In this document: positions 1 to 8,572 of the stretch, piece after piece
How positions within the stretch are numbered: position 1 is the first letter of the stretch
How the letters are laid out: each line of letters starts with the position of its first letter
Source: Eutrophocola salsuginis
GTDB taxonomy: Bacteria > Pseudomonadota > Gammaproteobacteria > Pseudomonadales > Pseudohongiellaceae
DNA length: 64,000 nt
Assembly (NCBI GenBank): GCA_038147195.1
Contig: JAYQTB010000004.1
Span: forward strand, 1,612,001-1,676,000
Reading direction: 5' to 3'
Program-made: the position numbers and the translations under genes
Notes under the pieces: generated by a model
Seen by the model: the letters and a program-made list of their open reading frames with translations, nothing else
The model's database searches: none
What the model was told of the DNA's origin: nothing

Positions 1-2
1 AG

Positions 3-461
3 AACATGCATGCGCTACAGGAGCTGGGTGAAACACTCACAACACTGCCACCAGCGCTACTGGCCAAGTGCAACCTGCCCGCCGAGCTGCTCCAGGCGAT
101 TACAGAATACAAGCGTATCCCCGACAAGCGGGGTGCTAAGAAACGCCAGATGCAGTTCATCGGCCGGGTGATGCGTGACGTGGATGCCGAACCCATCCTG
201 CAAGTATTGAAGGAGCAGGGTCAGCAAGCAGAACTGGAAAAGCGGCGTTTCCATCACCTGGATGAAGTGCGTGAACAACTACTGGCCGGTGACCAGGCTA
301 TGCTGGACGAACTCATCAGGGATTTCGATGACTTCGACATCCAGTATGCCAGGGCATTGATAAGGCAGGCGCAAAAGGAACAGGTGGATAACAAGGCCCA
401 TGCCGCTTCGCGCAAACTGTTTGCCTACCTTAAGGAATTGACAGCAAAAAAAGGTCGTTAG
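3..461 (+). CDS. darP: DarP (YjgA) ribosome-associated protein, 5' end cut by the window
   Basis: Cytosolic protein of the DUF615/YjgA family, which binds late 50S ribosomal precursors and helps 23S rRNA maturation (family knowledge). The readable part keeps the family core: a basic segment KRGAKKRQMQFIGRVMR near residue 45, DVDAEPI after it, and the C-terminal pattern RALIRQAQKEQ...SRKLFAYLKEL. Family members are about 170-185 residues with an acidic N-terminus. Here the frame stays open to the left edge, so the ATG at position 6 is probably internal and the N-terminus lies outside the window. It converges on mrp, and the two stop codons overlap by 4 bases. Confidence 0.88.
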   Translation, partial: NMHALQELGETLTTLPPALLAKCNLPAELLQAITEYKRIPDKRGAKKRQMQFIGRVMRDVDAEPILQVLKEQGQQAELEKRRFHHLDEVREQLLAGDQAMLDELIRDFDDFDIQYARALIRQAQKEQVDNKAHAASRKLFAYLKELTAKKGR

Positions 462-1309
462 TCGTCACTGATTGAAATACACGGCCCGCTTTTACCTGCC
501 GGACTTTCCCTGAGCTGCTGCGCGACCTTACTGGCGATTTCTAGGTAGATCTGCGCTATCCTGCCGTCGGGTTCTGCCACAACGGCAGGATTGCCGGCAT
601 CGCATTGCTCGCGGATAGCAGTATCCAGTGGCAATTCACCCAGCAACGTCACACCGTAATTGTCTGCTATACGCCCTGCGCCACCGTCCCCAAAGATATT
701 CTCGCTGTGACCACAGTTGCTGCACACGTGGATACTCATGTTCTCCACCACACCCAGTATTGGCACTTCCACCTTGCGGAACATTTCGATACCACGTCTG
801 GCGTCCAGCAGGGCGACATCCTGCGGTGTGGTGACGATCACCGCACCGGTAACCGGCACGCTCTGGGCAAGGCTAAGCTGGATATCACCAGTACCCGGAG
901 GCATGTCAACGATCAGATAATCCAGTTCACCCCAGCGGGTATCGTTTAGTATCTGGTTAAATGCGCCAACTACCATGGGACCGCGCCATACCATCGCCTG
1001 GTTTTCATCTACCAGAAGGCCTACCGAGTTGCACTTTATGCCATGGGCTTCTACCGGCAGCATGAACTTGCCACCTTCGATCTCGGGACGTGTGCCGGGC
1101 GCAATACCCAGCATCAGCGGCTGGCTAGGGCCATAGATATCGGCGTCGAAGATGCCGGTCTTGTACCCCTGGCAGGCCAGCGCCAGCGCTAGGTTCACCG
1201 CAGTGGTGGATTTGCCGACGCCACCCTTGCCCGAGGCGACCACGACAATATGTCTGACCCGGCTCAGGTTGGAATCGGGTTTGGGATGAATGCTGCTACC
1301 ATTACTCAT
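458..1309 (-). CDS. mrp: Mrp/ApbC family iron-sulfur cluster carrier ATPase
   Basis: P-loop ATPase of the MinD/Mrp class, thought to carry and deliver [4Fe-4S] clusters to apoproteins in the cytosol. The deviant Walker A ASGKGGVGKST lies near residue 30. The family signatures DADIYGPSQP and VDMPPGTGD follow, and the cluster-binding CxxC is seen as VCSNCGH after VENMS. At 283 residues it lacks the N-terminal MIP18/DUF59 domain found in longer Mrp proteins, so it is the short form. It starts at the ATG at 1309. A gap of about 70 bases holding a terminator separates it from hppA upstream, so it is probably transcribed separately. Confidence 0.93.
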   Translation of the reverse strand: MSNGSSIHPKPDSNLSRVRHIVVVASGKGGVGKSTTAVNLALALACQGYKTGIFDADIYGPSQPLMLGIAPGTRPEIEGGKFMLPVEAHGIKCNSVGLLVDENQAMVWRGPMVVGAFNQILNDTRWGELDYLIVDMPPGTGDIQLSLAQSVPVTGAVIVTTPQDVALLDARRGIEMFRKVEVPILGVVENMSIHVCSNCGHSENIFGDGGAGRIADNYGVTLLGELPLDTAIREQCDAGNPAVVAEPDGRIAQIYLEIASKVAQQLRESPAGKSGPCISISDD

Positions 1310-1331
1310 GGCGTATTGCTCAAGCTAAATG

Positions 1332-1354
1332 AAAAAGGGGGCTAAGCCCCCTCT
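1332..1354 (-). terminator. Rho-independent terminator after hppA
   Basis: Read on the minus strand, the near-perfect GC-rich stem AGGGGGCTTAGCCCCCT is followed directly by TTTTTCATTT. It lies 24-46 bases beyond the hppA stop codon and before the mrp start, so it should end hppA transcription. Confidence 0.85.
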
Positions 1355-1377
1355 TACGTGGATTTCCAGTTCGCGGA

Positions 1378-3525
1378 TTAGCCGACCAGTATGCCGCCGT
1401 AGTTCACGAAGAACGGGGCAAACACCAGGCTAAGGATCGCTGACAGTTTGATCAGGATGTTCAGGGAAGGTCCTGAAGTATCCTTAAGCGGGTCACCTAC
1501 GGTATCACCAACAACCGCAGCCTTGTGCTCCTCTGAGCCCTTGCCGCCGTGATGGCCTTTTTCGATGTACTTCTTGGCATTGTCCCAGGCACCGCCGGAG
1601 TTGGAGGAGGCAATCGCCAAGACACCGCCTGCAACCAGAGAACCTGCCAGCAGGCCAGCAACGGCTTGCACGCCGAACAGGAATCCGACTACCAGCGGGG
1701 TGCCGATAATGAGCACGCCAGGGGCGATCATTTCACGCAGGGCAGCCTGGGTGGAAATTGCAACGCACTGGCCGTATTGCGGACGACCCTGGCCTTCCAT
1801 GATGCCCGGGATTTCGCGGAACTGGCGACGTACTTCCTCGATCATATCAAATGCCGCAGAACCGACGGATTTCATGGTCATGGCAGAGAACAGGAACGGC
1901 AGCACAGCACCGATGAATAGCGAGGTATAAACCATGGGATCCAGAAGGGTGATAGCGCTGACCAGGTCGTAATTGGCGCCGTATTCCGGTAATGCACGCA
2001 TTAAGTTTTGAGAATGAGTAATAAAGGCGCTGAACAGGGCCAGTGATGTAAGTATGGCGGCGCCGATAGCGAAGCCCTTGCCGATTGCAGCAGTAGTGTT
2101 GCCGGCAGCATCCAGAACGTCGGTACGACGGCGTACTTCCTTGTCCAGGCCGACCATTTCGGCAATACCACCAGCATTGTCAGCAACCGGGCCATAGGCG
2201 TCGATCATCAGGGCGATAACCAGTGTGCCAAGCATACCCAGTGATGCAATCGCGATACCGTACATGCCGGCGAGCTGCCAGGAAACGAAAATGCTGATAG
2301 CTATGGCCATGTAAGGTAGCACGGCACTCTTGTAGCCCAGAGCCAGGCCAAAAATGATATTGGTAGCGGAGCCGGTTTCACAAGACTTGGCGATTTCTTG
2401 TACGGGTTTGTAATCACCAGAAGTGTAGTACTCGGTCAACAGGCCGACCGCTAGGCCGGCGATCAGGCCGGACAGGAAGCAGAAATAGACACCGTTTGCG
2501 GAATACATCGCATCGTCGATCAGGAAGGATTCCGGAATCATGGCCACGGTCACGAAATACATCAGTACTGCCATCATAACGCTGGAAATCATTAACAGGC
2601 GCTTTAGAGCCGGACTAACCTGCTCCTCGGTTTTCACGCTGACCAACAGCTTGGTGACTAAACTGACCGGAATACCCACGGCAGTAATCATGATTGGGTA
2701 AAGCATGGCATTGATGTCGGTGGCGAAAGCCAGTGCACTTATAACCAGCGCGGCACAGGTGCTCTCTGCACAGGAACCGAACAGGTCGGCACCCATACCG
2801 GCGACGTCACCCACGTTGTCACCGACGTTGTCAGCGATAACGGCCGGGTTGCGGGGATCGTCTTCTGGAATGCCTTTTTCCACCTTGCCAACAAGGTCGG
2901 CGCCAACATCAGCAGCCTTGGTGAAGATACCGCCGCCAACACGGGCGAACAGTGCAATGGTGGAACCGCCCAGACCAAAGCCGGCGATGACTTCCATCAG
3001 TACGTTATTCGGCACATCGGCGAGCACCATCTTCATGAAGAGGTAAATGAGTATTAGGCCGAGGGTGGCCAGGCCGACCAGTGCAAAACCCATGACCGCG
3101 CCGGAGTTGATTGCAACTACAAACGCATCGGCGAGACTGTTGCGGGCGGAAACTGTGGTACGGGCATTACCTGCTGTAGCCACTTTCATACCCACGTAAC
3201 CGGAAAGCACGGAAATGATTGCGCCGAACAGAAATGAAATGGCGGTCCACATACCCTCGTTGGCAACTTCGGTTTCATGGTTGTCGGTAAGCAAGGCAAT
3301 AACAACTGCGAAACCGATCATGAAATAAGACAAAGTCTTGTATTCCTGCTTCAGGAAAGCCATCGCACCTTCGGCAATAGCACCATGAATGGATTTAAGA
3401 CGATCGCTTTCTTCTTTTCCCAGACCCAGGTCGACAGGAATATCGTTGACTTTCTTCATATAAAAAAAAGCAACACCAATACCAAACAAAGAAAGCAGGA
3501 TAATCAAGCCAGTTGCGCCAAGCAT
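1378..3525 (-). CDS. hppA: Membrane-bound ion-pumping pyrophosphatase
   Basis: Integral membrane pyrophosphatase that couples pyrophosphate hydrolysis to H+ (or Na+) export across the inner membrane. It has 715 residues and about 16 hydrophobic segments. The catalytic signature DVGADLVGKVE is present with the acidic stretches DDPRNPAVIADNVGDNVGD and DNAGGIAEM. The motif GNTTAAIGKG has Ala where K+-independent enzymes have Lys, so it belongs to the K+-stimulated subclass. Sequence reading alone does not settle whether it pumps H+ or Na+. The ATG at 3525 has GGAGAG upstream. The 5' leader carries an ACAACAACAA tract. It is a single gene with its own terminator. Confidence 0.95.
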   Translation of the reverse strand: MLGATGLIILLSLFGIGVAFFYMKKVNDIPVDLGLGKEESDRLKSIHGAIAEGAMAFLKQEYKTLSYFMIGFAVVIALLTDNHETEVANEGMWTAISFLFGAIISVLSGYVGMKVATAGNARTTVSARNSLADAFVVAINSGAVMGFALVGLATLGLILIYLFMKMVLADVPNNVLMEVIAGFGLGGSTIALFARVGGGIFTKAADVGADLVGKVEKGIPEDDPRNPAVIADNVGDNVGDVAGMGADLFGSCAESTCAALVISALAFATDINAMLYPIMITAVGIPVSLVTKLLVSVKTEEQVSPALKRLLMISSVMMAVLMYFVTVAMIPESFLIDDAMYSANGVYFCFLSGLIAGLAVGLLTEYYTSGDYKPVQEIAKSCETGSATNIIFGLALGYKSAVLPYMAIAISIFVSWQLAGMYGIAIASLGMLGTLVIALMIDAYGPVADNAGGIAEMVGLDKEVRRRTDVLDAAGNTTAAIGKGFAIGAAILTSLALFSAFITHSQNLMRALPEYGANYDLVSAITLLDPMVYTSLFIGAVLPFLFSAMTMKSVGSAAFDMIEEVRRQFREIPGIMEGQGRPQYGQCVAISTQAALREMIAPGVLIIGTPLVVGFLFGVQAVAGLLAGSLVAGGVLAIASSNSGGAWDNAKKYIEKGHHGGKGSEEHKAAVVGDTVGDPLKDTSGPSLNILIKLSAILSLVFAPFFVNYGGILVG

Positions 3526-3675
3526 TCGGGTCTCTCCGTAGTCGAGTTATTTTTCTAGTTGTTGTTGTAAAAAATGAGGCGCACTTTACCACAATGCAGG
3601 GCACAAACAAAGGGAATTAGCCCATTTCACTGCACCCTGGACGGTGCTGGCACGCATGCACGTAAAGGCTTGAAT

Positions 3676-3891
3676 TCACGACGTTTTGGTAGGATTGCGA
3701 CCGGGATTTTTAAAGAGTTTCTTGAGGCGTTCTGCCGCCCTCGATTTGGGTTCGGCATCATTCCTTGCAGCCTCAAAACACCGGCGCAGATCCCTGGCTT
3801 TGGCCTGCCGCTTTTCCTCACGTCGGATGTTCAATTTTTTATCGACCCCGGCTAAGGCGACGACCTCACCGGTTTTACGCTCCCGACCCAT
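3676..3891 (-). CDS. Small basic protein of unknown function
   Basis: Reading frame of 71 codons that begins 17 bases after the stop of the coiled-coil lipoprotein gene (3909-4508), on the same strand, with AGGA just before its ATG. The product is very basic (many Lys and Arg), has no signal peptide or membrane segment, and is predicted mainly helical (for example REEKRQAKARDLRRCFEAAR). I recognise no family. Close spacing and orientation suggest co-transcription with the lipoprotein. It could still be a chance frame, because an overlapping frame on the same strand (3627-3821) is also open. Confidence 0.4.
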   Translation of the reverse strand: MGRERKTGEVVALAGVDKKLNIRREEKRQAKARDLRRCFEAARNDAEPKSRAAERLKKLFKNPGRNPTKTS

Positions 3892-3908
3892 GATCCTGCC
3901 CGTCAGTG

Positions 3909-4508
3909 TCAGGGCTGGGACATCAGGGACTGGGCCTGGTTGCCCAGGCTTTCCACCTCGTTGGCGAGTTCCTCGAGGCGGGCGGTGTTGAGTTCCTCGG
4001 ACAGTTGCCCGGTGGCCTCATCAGCGTTGTTGTATTTCTCTTCTTCCATGGTCAAGGCCTGGTTCAGTTCTTCAGCCGCTTTGATTGCACGACGCAGGAC
4101 TTCGTTTGCTGCTTCAATATTGCCGGTTTGCGCTTCATTGGCGGCGATGGCTGCACGTAATACCTCGATACGGGCCTGCTGTGCTGCGGCAATACTGGCC
4201 TGTTCTTCAGCCCGGCGGGCGGCTATCTGACGCTGGCGTTCCGCGGCCTCGGCATTCTGCCGCTCCAATGCGAGGCGTTCCTCCTCGGCGCGTCGCGCTG
4301 CCTGTTCATCGGCGATACGACGGCGTTCGGCCTCACGCTCTTCAGTCAGGGCAGGCTGCTGTTCCAGGGTCGCCTTGAGATCCTGGGCCGAGCTGGCACT
4401 GGTTGTCTGGGATCCCGGTGAATAAACCGTCTGTGAATCTGTACTGGCGCATGAAGCCAGCACGAGGACTGCTGCCAGTCCGATAAATAATTCCCTGTAA
4501 CCAAGCAT
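3909..4508 (-). CDS. Coiled-coil outer-membrane lipoprotein, unknown function
   Basis: The N-terminus is a lipoprotein signal with lipobox LASC (Cys20), so the mature protein should be lipid-anchored. Residues after it (STDSQTVYSPGSQTT) form a polar linker. From about residue 45 to 190 the chain is a long, charged, Ala/Glu/Arg-rich coiled coil (RRAEEERLALERQNAEAAER and similar) and then AANEAQTGNIEAANEVLRRA. This organisation resembles periplasmic DUF4398-like or YbgF-like helical lipoproteins, but no family is certain. The linker shares a VYSP motif with the lipoprotein at 27901-28620. A small basic gene follows 17 bases downstream. Confidence 0.75.
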   Translation of the reverse strand: MLGYRELFIGLAAVLVLASCASTDSQTVYSPGSQTTSASSAQDLKATLEQQPALTEEREAERRRIADEQAARRAEEERLALERQNAEAAERQRQIAARRAEEQASIAAAQQARIEVLRAAIAANEAQTGNIEAANEVLRRAIKAAEELNQALTMEEEKYNNADEATGQLSEELNTARLEELANEVESLGNQAQSLMSQP

Positions 4509-4747
4509 AAGGTTGACCTCGGTTGCCCTGTTTTGTCCTGTTATTGGTGAATCTATTCAGGTATCGCGAGCAGGCTTACTTACGTCGAACTCCAACCTAG
4601 CCTCCGCCTAAATCCTACGTAAGAAACCACGTGTAACATACTGATACAAAATTGCTAATTCTGGTCAGAAACCGGAGATTCCGCCATGATAACGCATATT
4701 GTTAAAATTAAGGAACTCGGTTCTTGTGAACCACTCCCTGTATTTGC

Positions 4748-6067
4748 ATGAAACTATTCGATATTTTCTTTGCCAGCGTGTTTTCCTGCATTACCAGCAT
4801 GCCGCTGATCTTGCTTCTGCTGGTCCTGCAGCAGGACCCTGCCGTGGCTCCCAATCGGCCCCTGGACCAGGCGCAGATCAGCGAGATACAGCAGTTGCTC
4901 ATCGACCACGACCCCCGTCAGCTACTGGTCAGCAACTTTCAAGAAGTGCGACTTTCCGAAAACGAACTGAACGCCCTGGCCACCTATGTAAAAAACACCA
5001 ATAGTGTCTTGGCCACTATAAACGCTCATACGGACCTCGTCGACAACGGCGCCGATGTAGCCATAAGCATACCAGTCAATGCTTTCGGCATGGTGCGCTG
5101 GCTCAACATTACCCTGCATCTGTTGCATGACAATGATAGCCTGCGTATTGATACCGTAGACGCCGGCAGCTTGACCCTCCCTTCCGCCCTGCTGACGTCA
5201 CTGGGGCAGGCATTTTCGACTCAAGTGTCCGTCGACGAGAACTATCAACTGATAGCCGCATTCTTTGGATCGCTGCACTTCCAGTCCATCACGAAAGAAC
5301 GGGTGGTCATCATGCTCGACTGGCAGGAAGACAACCTCCAACAACTAGGAGACCAGGCCAGGCAGCTATTTGTCAGCGCACGGGAAGCAGATCGCCTGCT
5401 TGAAACCCATGACAGGCTGGCTAGAAATCTCTCGGAACTGCCTGCCGGAATAACTACCGTGCGATTGAATGACCTCCTGCGTCCCCTCTTCCTCAATGCC
5501 AACCTCAACAGTGCTGGCGGCGCTGACCCCGTGGCGGAGAACCGCGCCGTGTTCATCGTGCTGACGGCTTACATGACCGACCTGGACTTGGAACAGCTTA
5601 TCGGGACTGATGTGACCATCGCCGAACCACGTAAATTGAAAGTCGTCATTGAGTCGCGGGAGGACCTCGCCAGGCATGTAGTCAGCTCGGCTGCCATCGC
5701 CGCATCGGCAGGCGCAACCATGGCCGAGGTGTTGACGGTGTACAAGGAAGTCAGCGATTCACGTTACGGCACCGGATTCAGTTTCACGGACATAGCGGCC
5801 AACCAGGCCGGCACCATGCTGGGCATTTTGGCCAGCCGCTCGGAATCCGACGCCAGGCAGTTCCAGGAAATCATGCTGGACACCCAGTCCGATGCGGATT
5901 ACATGCCCTCACTCGGTACTTACGACGGCATGAGCGAGGCGGAGTTCATCGAACAGTATGGCAGCCGTGAATCGGAGGCGTACCGGCAACGTCTTGGAGA
6001 AATCACGGACAGCATTGCCACGCGCACTTTTTTCCAGGCCTTTACCGGCCTGTCCACGACTCGCTGA
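4748..6067 (+). CDS. Conserved membrane-anchored protein of unknown function
   Basis: 439 residues. Residues 5-28 are one hydrophobic segment (FFASVFSCITSMPLILLLLV) without an obvious cleavage site, so the protein is probably anchored in the inner membrane with a large periplasmic part. The first third looks like a beta-rich domain (NGADVAISIPVNAFG and following), and the last third contains DSRYGTGFSFTDIAANQAGT. I recall proteins of this layout annotated as hypothetical in other Proteobacteria but cannot assign a function. No cysteine pair or catalytic motif stands out. The start at 4748 is the first ATG giving an intact anchor. It stands alone, 51 bases before the PLP enzyme gene, and might be co-transcribed with it. 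Confidence 0.7.
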   Translation: MKLFDIFFASVFSCITSMPLILLLLVLQQDPAVAPNRPLDQAQISEIQQLLIDHDPRQLLVSNFQEVRLSENELNALATYVKNTNSVLATINAHTDLVDNGADVAISIPVNAFGMVRWLNITLHLLHDNDSLRIDTVDAGSLTLPSALLTSLGQAFSTQVSVDENYQLIAAFFGSLHFQSITKERVVIMLDWQEDNLQQLGDQARQLFVSAREADRLLETHDRLARNLSELPAGITTVRLNDLLRPLFLNANLNSAGGADPVAENRAVFIVLTAYMTDLDLEQLIGTDVTIAEPRKLKVVIESREDLARHVVSSAAIAASAGATMAEVLTVYKEVSDSRYGTGFSFTDIAANQAGTMLGILASRSESDARQFQEIMLDTQSDADYMPSLGTYDGMSEAEFIEQYGSRESEAYRQRLGEITDSIATRTFFQAFTGLSTTR

Positions 6068-6118
6068 ATCAAGTATCATCCGCAAACCCTGATTTCCTCA
6101 CAAAAGACGCGTAACACC

Positions 6119-7357
6119 ATGACAGGCAAGAAAAAAGGCTTCAACAGCAAGGTGCTGCATTCCGACAGGGAAGGTAAACCGGAACACGGGGTATTGCACA
6201 AGCCAATACATCCATCCGTCGCCTATGCCTACGAAGATGCCCGGGAACTTGCAGAAGTATTCCAGAACAAGCGCAAGGGTTTTGCCTATGGCCGCCAAAA
6301 CAATCCCACCATCGAGGCACTCTCGCAGAAAGTAACGAAACTGGAAAAAGGTCTGGCTTCAGTTGTCTTTGGCACTGGCATGGCGGGCATTGGCTCTACG
6401 CTGCTGGCCTTGCTCAGGCAGGGTGACCACATCGTGTCTAGTGCATTCCTGTTCGGCAACACCAATTCTCTGTTCAGCACTTTCCAAGAGCTGGGCATCG
6501 GGGTCAGCTTCGTGGATGCCACCGACGTGGCGAACGTTGAAGCAGCCATTCAGGACAACACCCGACTAGTGTTCGTGGAGACAATCGCCAATCCTGCGAC
6601 GCAAATTGCCGACCTCGTAGCCATTGGCGACATGTGCGAGGCACGCAACCTAGTTTATTTCGTGGACAACACTATGACGTCGCCCTGGCTGTATAAACCG
6701 GTTACTGCGAAAGCCAGCCTGGTCATCAATTCACTGACCAAATACATAGGTGGCCACGGCAATGCACTAGGTGGCAGCGTCACAGATACCGGCCTGTTCG
6801 ACTGGACGACTTACCCGAACATTTACGATAACTACAAGAACCTCGATCCCGCGCAATGGGGAATCACCCAGATTCGCAAGAAGGGCCTGCGCGATTTCGG
6901 CGCCGCTCTGGCGCCGGAAGCGGCTCATCATATTTCGGTGGGCAGCGACACCCTGAGCCTGCGCATGGGCAAGGCCTGTGCCAATGCTATGGCAATTGCC
7001 GAGTTCTGCAGCGAACATCCCAATGTACGCAAGGTGTTCTATCCCGGTTTGCCGGAACATCCTCAGCACGCGCGGGCCAAAAAACTGTTCCGTCATTTTG
7101 GCGCCATTCTCAGTATAGAACTGGATGACAAGGTGGACTGTTTCGATTTTCTCAACCGTCTTGAACTGGTGGTGTCTTCCAGCCATCTCGGCGACAATCG
7201 TACGCTGGGCATCCCGGTGGCACACACCATCTATTACGAGATGGGCGCTGAGCGACGCGCCTCTATGGATATTGCCGACTCACTGATCCGATTGTCTGTT
7301 GGCATTGAGGACATTGAAGATCTCCTAGCCGACTTTGAGCAGGCGCTGGCTGTCTGA
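6119..7357 (+). CDS. Cys/Met metabolism PLP-dependent enzyme (cystathionine gamma-synthase family)
   Basis: Cytosolic fold-type I PLP enzyme of the trans-sulfuration group. The pattern YGRQNNPTIEALSQKVTKLE and the glycine-rich FGTGMAGIGSTLL are typical, as are VDNTMTSPWL and the PLP-lysine motif SLTKYIGGHGNALGG. The C-terminal SSSHLGDNRTLGIPVAHT corresponds to the substrate-binding loop. Its 412 residues match the family (380-430). Members include cystathionine gamma-synthase, gamma-lyase and O-acyl-homoserine sulfhydrylase, and I cannot choose among them by sight. The Rieske gene begins 9 bases downstream, so the two probably share a transcript. Confidence 0.9.
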   Translation: MTGKKKGFNSKVLHSDREGKPEHGVLHKPIHPSVAYAYEDARELAEVFQNKRKGFAYGRQNNPTIEALSQKVTKLEKGLASVVFGTGMAGIGSTLLALLRQGDHIVSSAFLFGNTNSLFSTFQELGIGVSFVDATDVANVEAAIQDNTRLVFVETIANPATQIADLVAIGDMCEARNLVYFVDNTMTSPWLYKPVTAKASLVINSLTKYIGGHGNALGGSVTDTGLFDWTTYPNIYDNYKNLDPAQWGITQIRKKGLRDFGAALAPEAAHHISVGSDTLSLRMGKACANAMAIAEFCSEHPNVRKVFYPGLPEHPQHARAKKLFRHFGAILSIELDDKVDCFDFLNRLELVVSSSHLGDNRTLGIPVAHTIYYEMGAERRASMDIADSLIRLSVGIEDIEDLLADFEQALAV

Positions 7358-7366
7358 TACCTGCCG

Positions 7367-7717
7367 GTGGCCATTCCCCTTTGCCATGTCGATGACATAC
7401 CCGAAGGCAGCGCCTGCGGCTTCACACCGCAAGGCACACAGCTTTTTGCAGTCAAAAAGCATGGCACTGTCTTTGTTTACCTTAATCGTTGCCCACACCT
7501 GGGTATTGCGCTTGACTGGGCGCCTGACAGTTTCCTGGATTCAGAAGGGCTTTATATTCGCTGCGCCAATCACGGCGCTTTCTTTGAAATCGATACCGGC
7601 AATTGCATCATGGGGCCTTGCCTAGGATATGCGCTGTGGTCAGTGGACTACATGATAGCAGACGGGATGCTCATGATTGACGAGGCAGAACTACCGGAAT
7701 CTCCTCGACCAGCCTGA
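7367..7717 (+). CDS. Small Rieske [2Fe-2S] protein
   Basis: 116-residue soluble protein consisting of one Rieske domain. The ligands are CPHLG (near residue 42) and CANHGAFFEIDTGNC (near residue 66), giving the C-x-H...C-x2-H pattern that holds a [2Fe-2S] cluster. It resembles ferredoxin components of dioxygenases and NirD-like electron carriers. No oxygenase partner is nearby, so the partner is unknown. The gene follows the PLP enzyme after 9 bases, and its last 47 bases overlap the convergent sfsA. Confidence 0.85.
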   Translation: MAIPLCHVDDIPEGSACGFTPQGTQLFAVKKHGTVFVYLNRCPHLGIALDWAPDSFLDSEGLYIRCANHGAFFEIDTGNCIMGPCLGYALWSVDYMIADGMLMIDEAELPESPRPA

Positions 7718-8399
7718 TCTCTTTCGGCCCGATGCGGGCACGCCAGGCCATCACTTCCACCCCACACGCCAACGCCTTGTCCAGAGTTGCGCTATAGTTG
7801 GGGTCTATCGCAACCGCCGGCTCCACCCTGTCTATGCCCGTGTGCTGCACGCAGAAAAACAGCACTGCGCGATTGCCCTGCTCCGTGATGCGCATAAGTT
7901 CGCGCAGGTGTTTGGTGCCACGGGTGGATACCGCATCAGGGAACAAGCCTAGCCCGTTGCCCATACCGAGTGTCACGTTCTTAACCTCCACATAACAATC
8001 TTCGTCAGGTCGCCCGGGATGGTCGCGCAACAAGAAATCGATGCGGCTGTTTTCCTTGCCGTATTTAACTTCCTGCTGCACATAAGCATAGCCGGATAGA
8101 GACGGGACGACATTTTCTATCACCGCCTCGCGCACCAGTGCATTTGCCCTGCCCGTGTTGATGCCAACCAGATTCCTCCCCGCTACTTCGATAACTTCAA
8201 AGGTATTCGGATATTTGCGAGCCTTGCTGTCGCATGTTGAATACCAGATGCGTGAACCCGGTTCATTACAGTGCATCATCGACCCGGTATTCGGACAGTG
8301 GATTGTCAAGACGCTGCCGTCAGACACCTCCACATCCGCCAGGAATCGCTTGTATCGCCGCACCAGTTTTGCAGGTTGAAAAGGTGGATTGAACTTCAT
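7671..8399 (-). CDS. sfsA: SfsA family DNA-binding/sugar fermentation stimulation protein
   Basis: 242 residues, the usual SfsA length (about 235). Signature motifs are HCPNTGSM near residue 34, RIDFLL with CYVEVKNVTL, and PDAVSTRGTKHLREL. The fold joins an N-terminal OB-like domain to a nuclease-like domain. The E. coli protein was described as a regulator affecting maltose use, and its precise role is unresolved. In enteric bacteria sfsA sits directly before dksA; here it is divergent from dksA with about 170 bases between. The 3' end overlaps the Rieske gene on the other strand. Confidence 0.95.
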   Translation of the reverse strand: MKFNPPFQPAKLVRRYKRFLADVEVSDGSVLTIHCPNTGSMMHCNEPGSRIWYSTCDSKARKYPNTFEVIEVAGRNLVGINTGRANALVREAVIENVVPSLSGYAYVQQEVKYGKENSRIDFLLRDHPGRPDEDCYVEVKNVTLGMGNGLGLFPDAVSTRGTKHLRELMRITEQGNRAVLFFCVQHTGIDRVEPAVAIDPNYSATLDKALACGVEVMAWRARIGPKEIRLVEEIPVVLPRQS

Positions 8400-8572
8400 G
8401 TCAACGAAAGCTTTTGCGCTGCACCGTTTTCAGGCCCATCACTGGAAAAATGACGTTTTTTATGGAACTGGGATTCATAATCTGGTAGCGTAGCGTGCCT
8501 CGCGAAACGGTGAGTTTTTAACGGAAGAAGTTTATTACATTAATTTTTAGAGACTAGTTTTTGAGACCAGGA

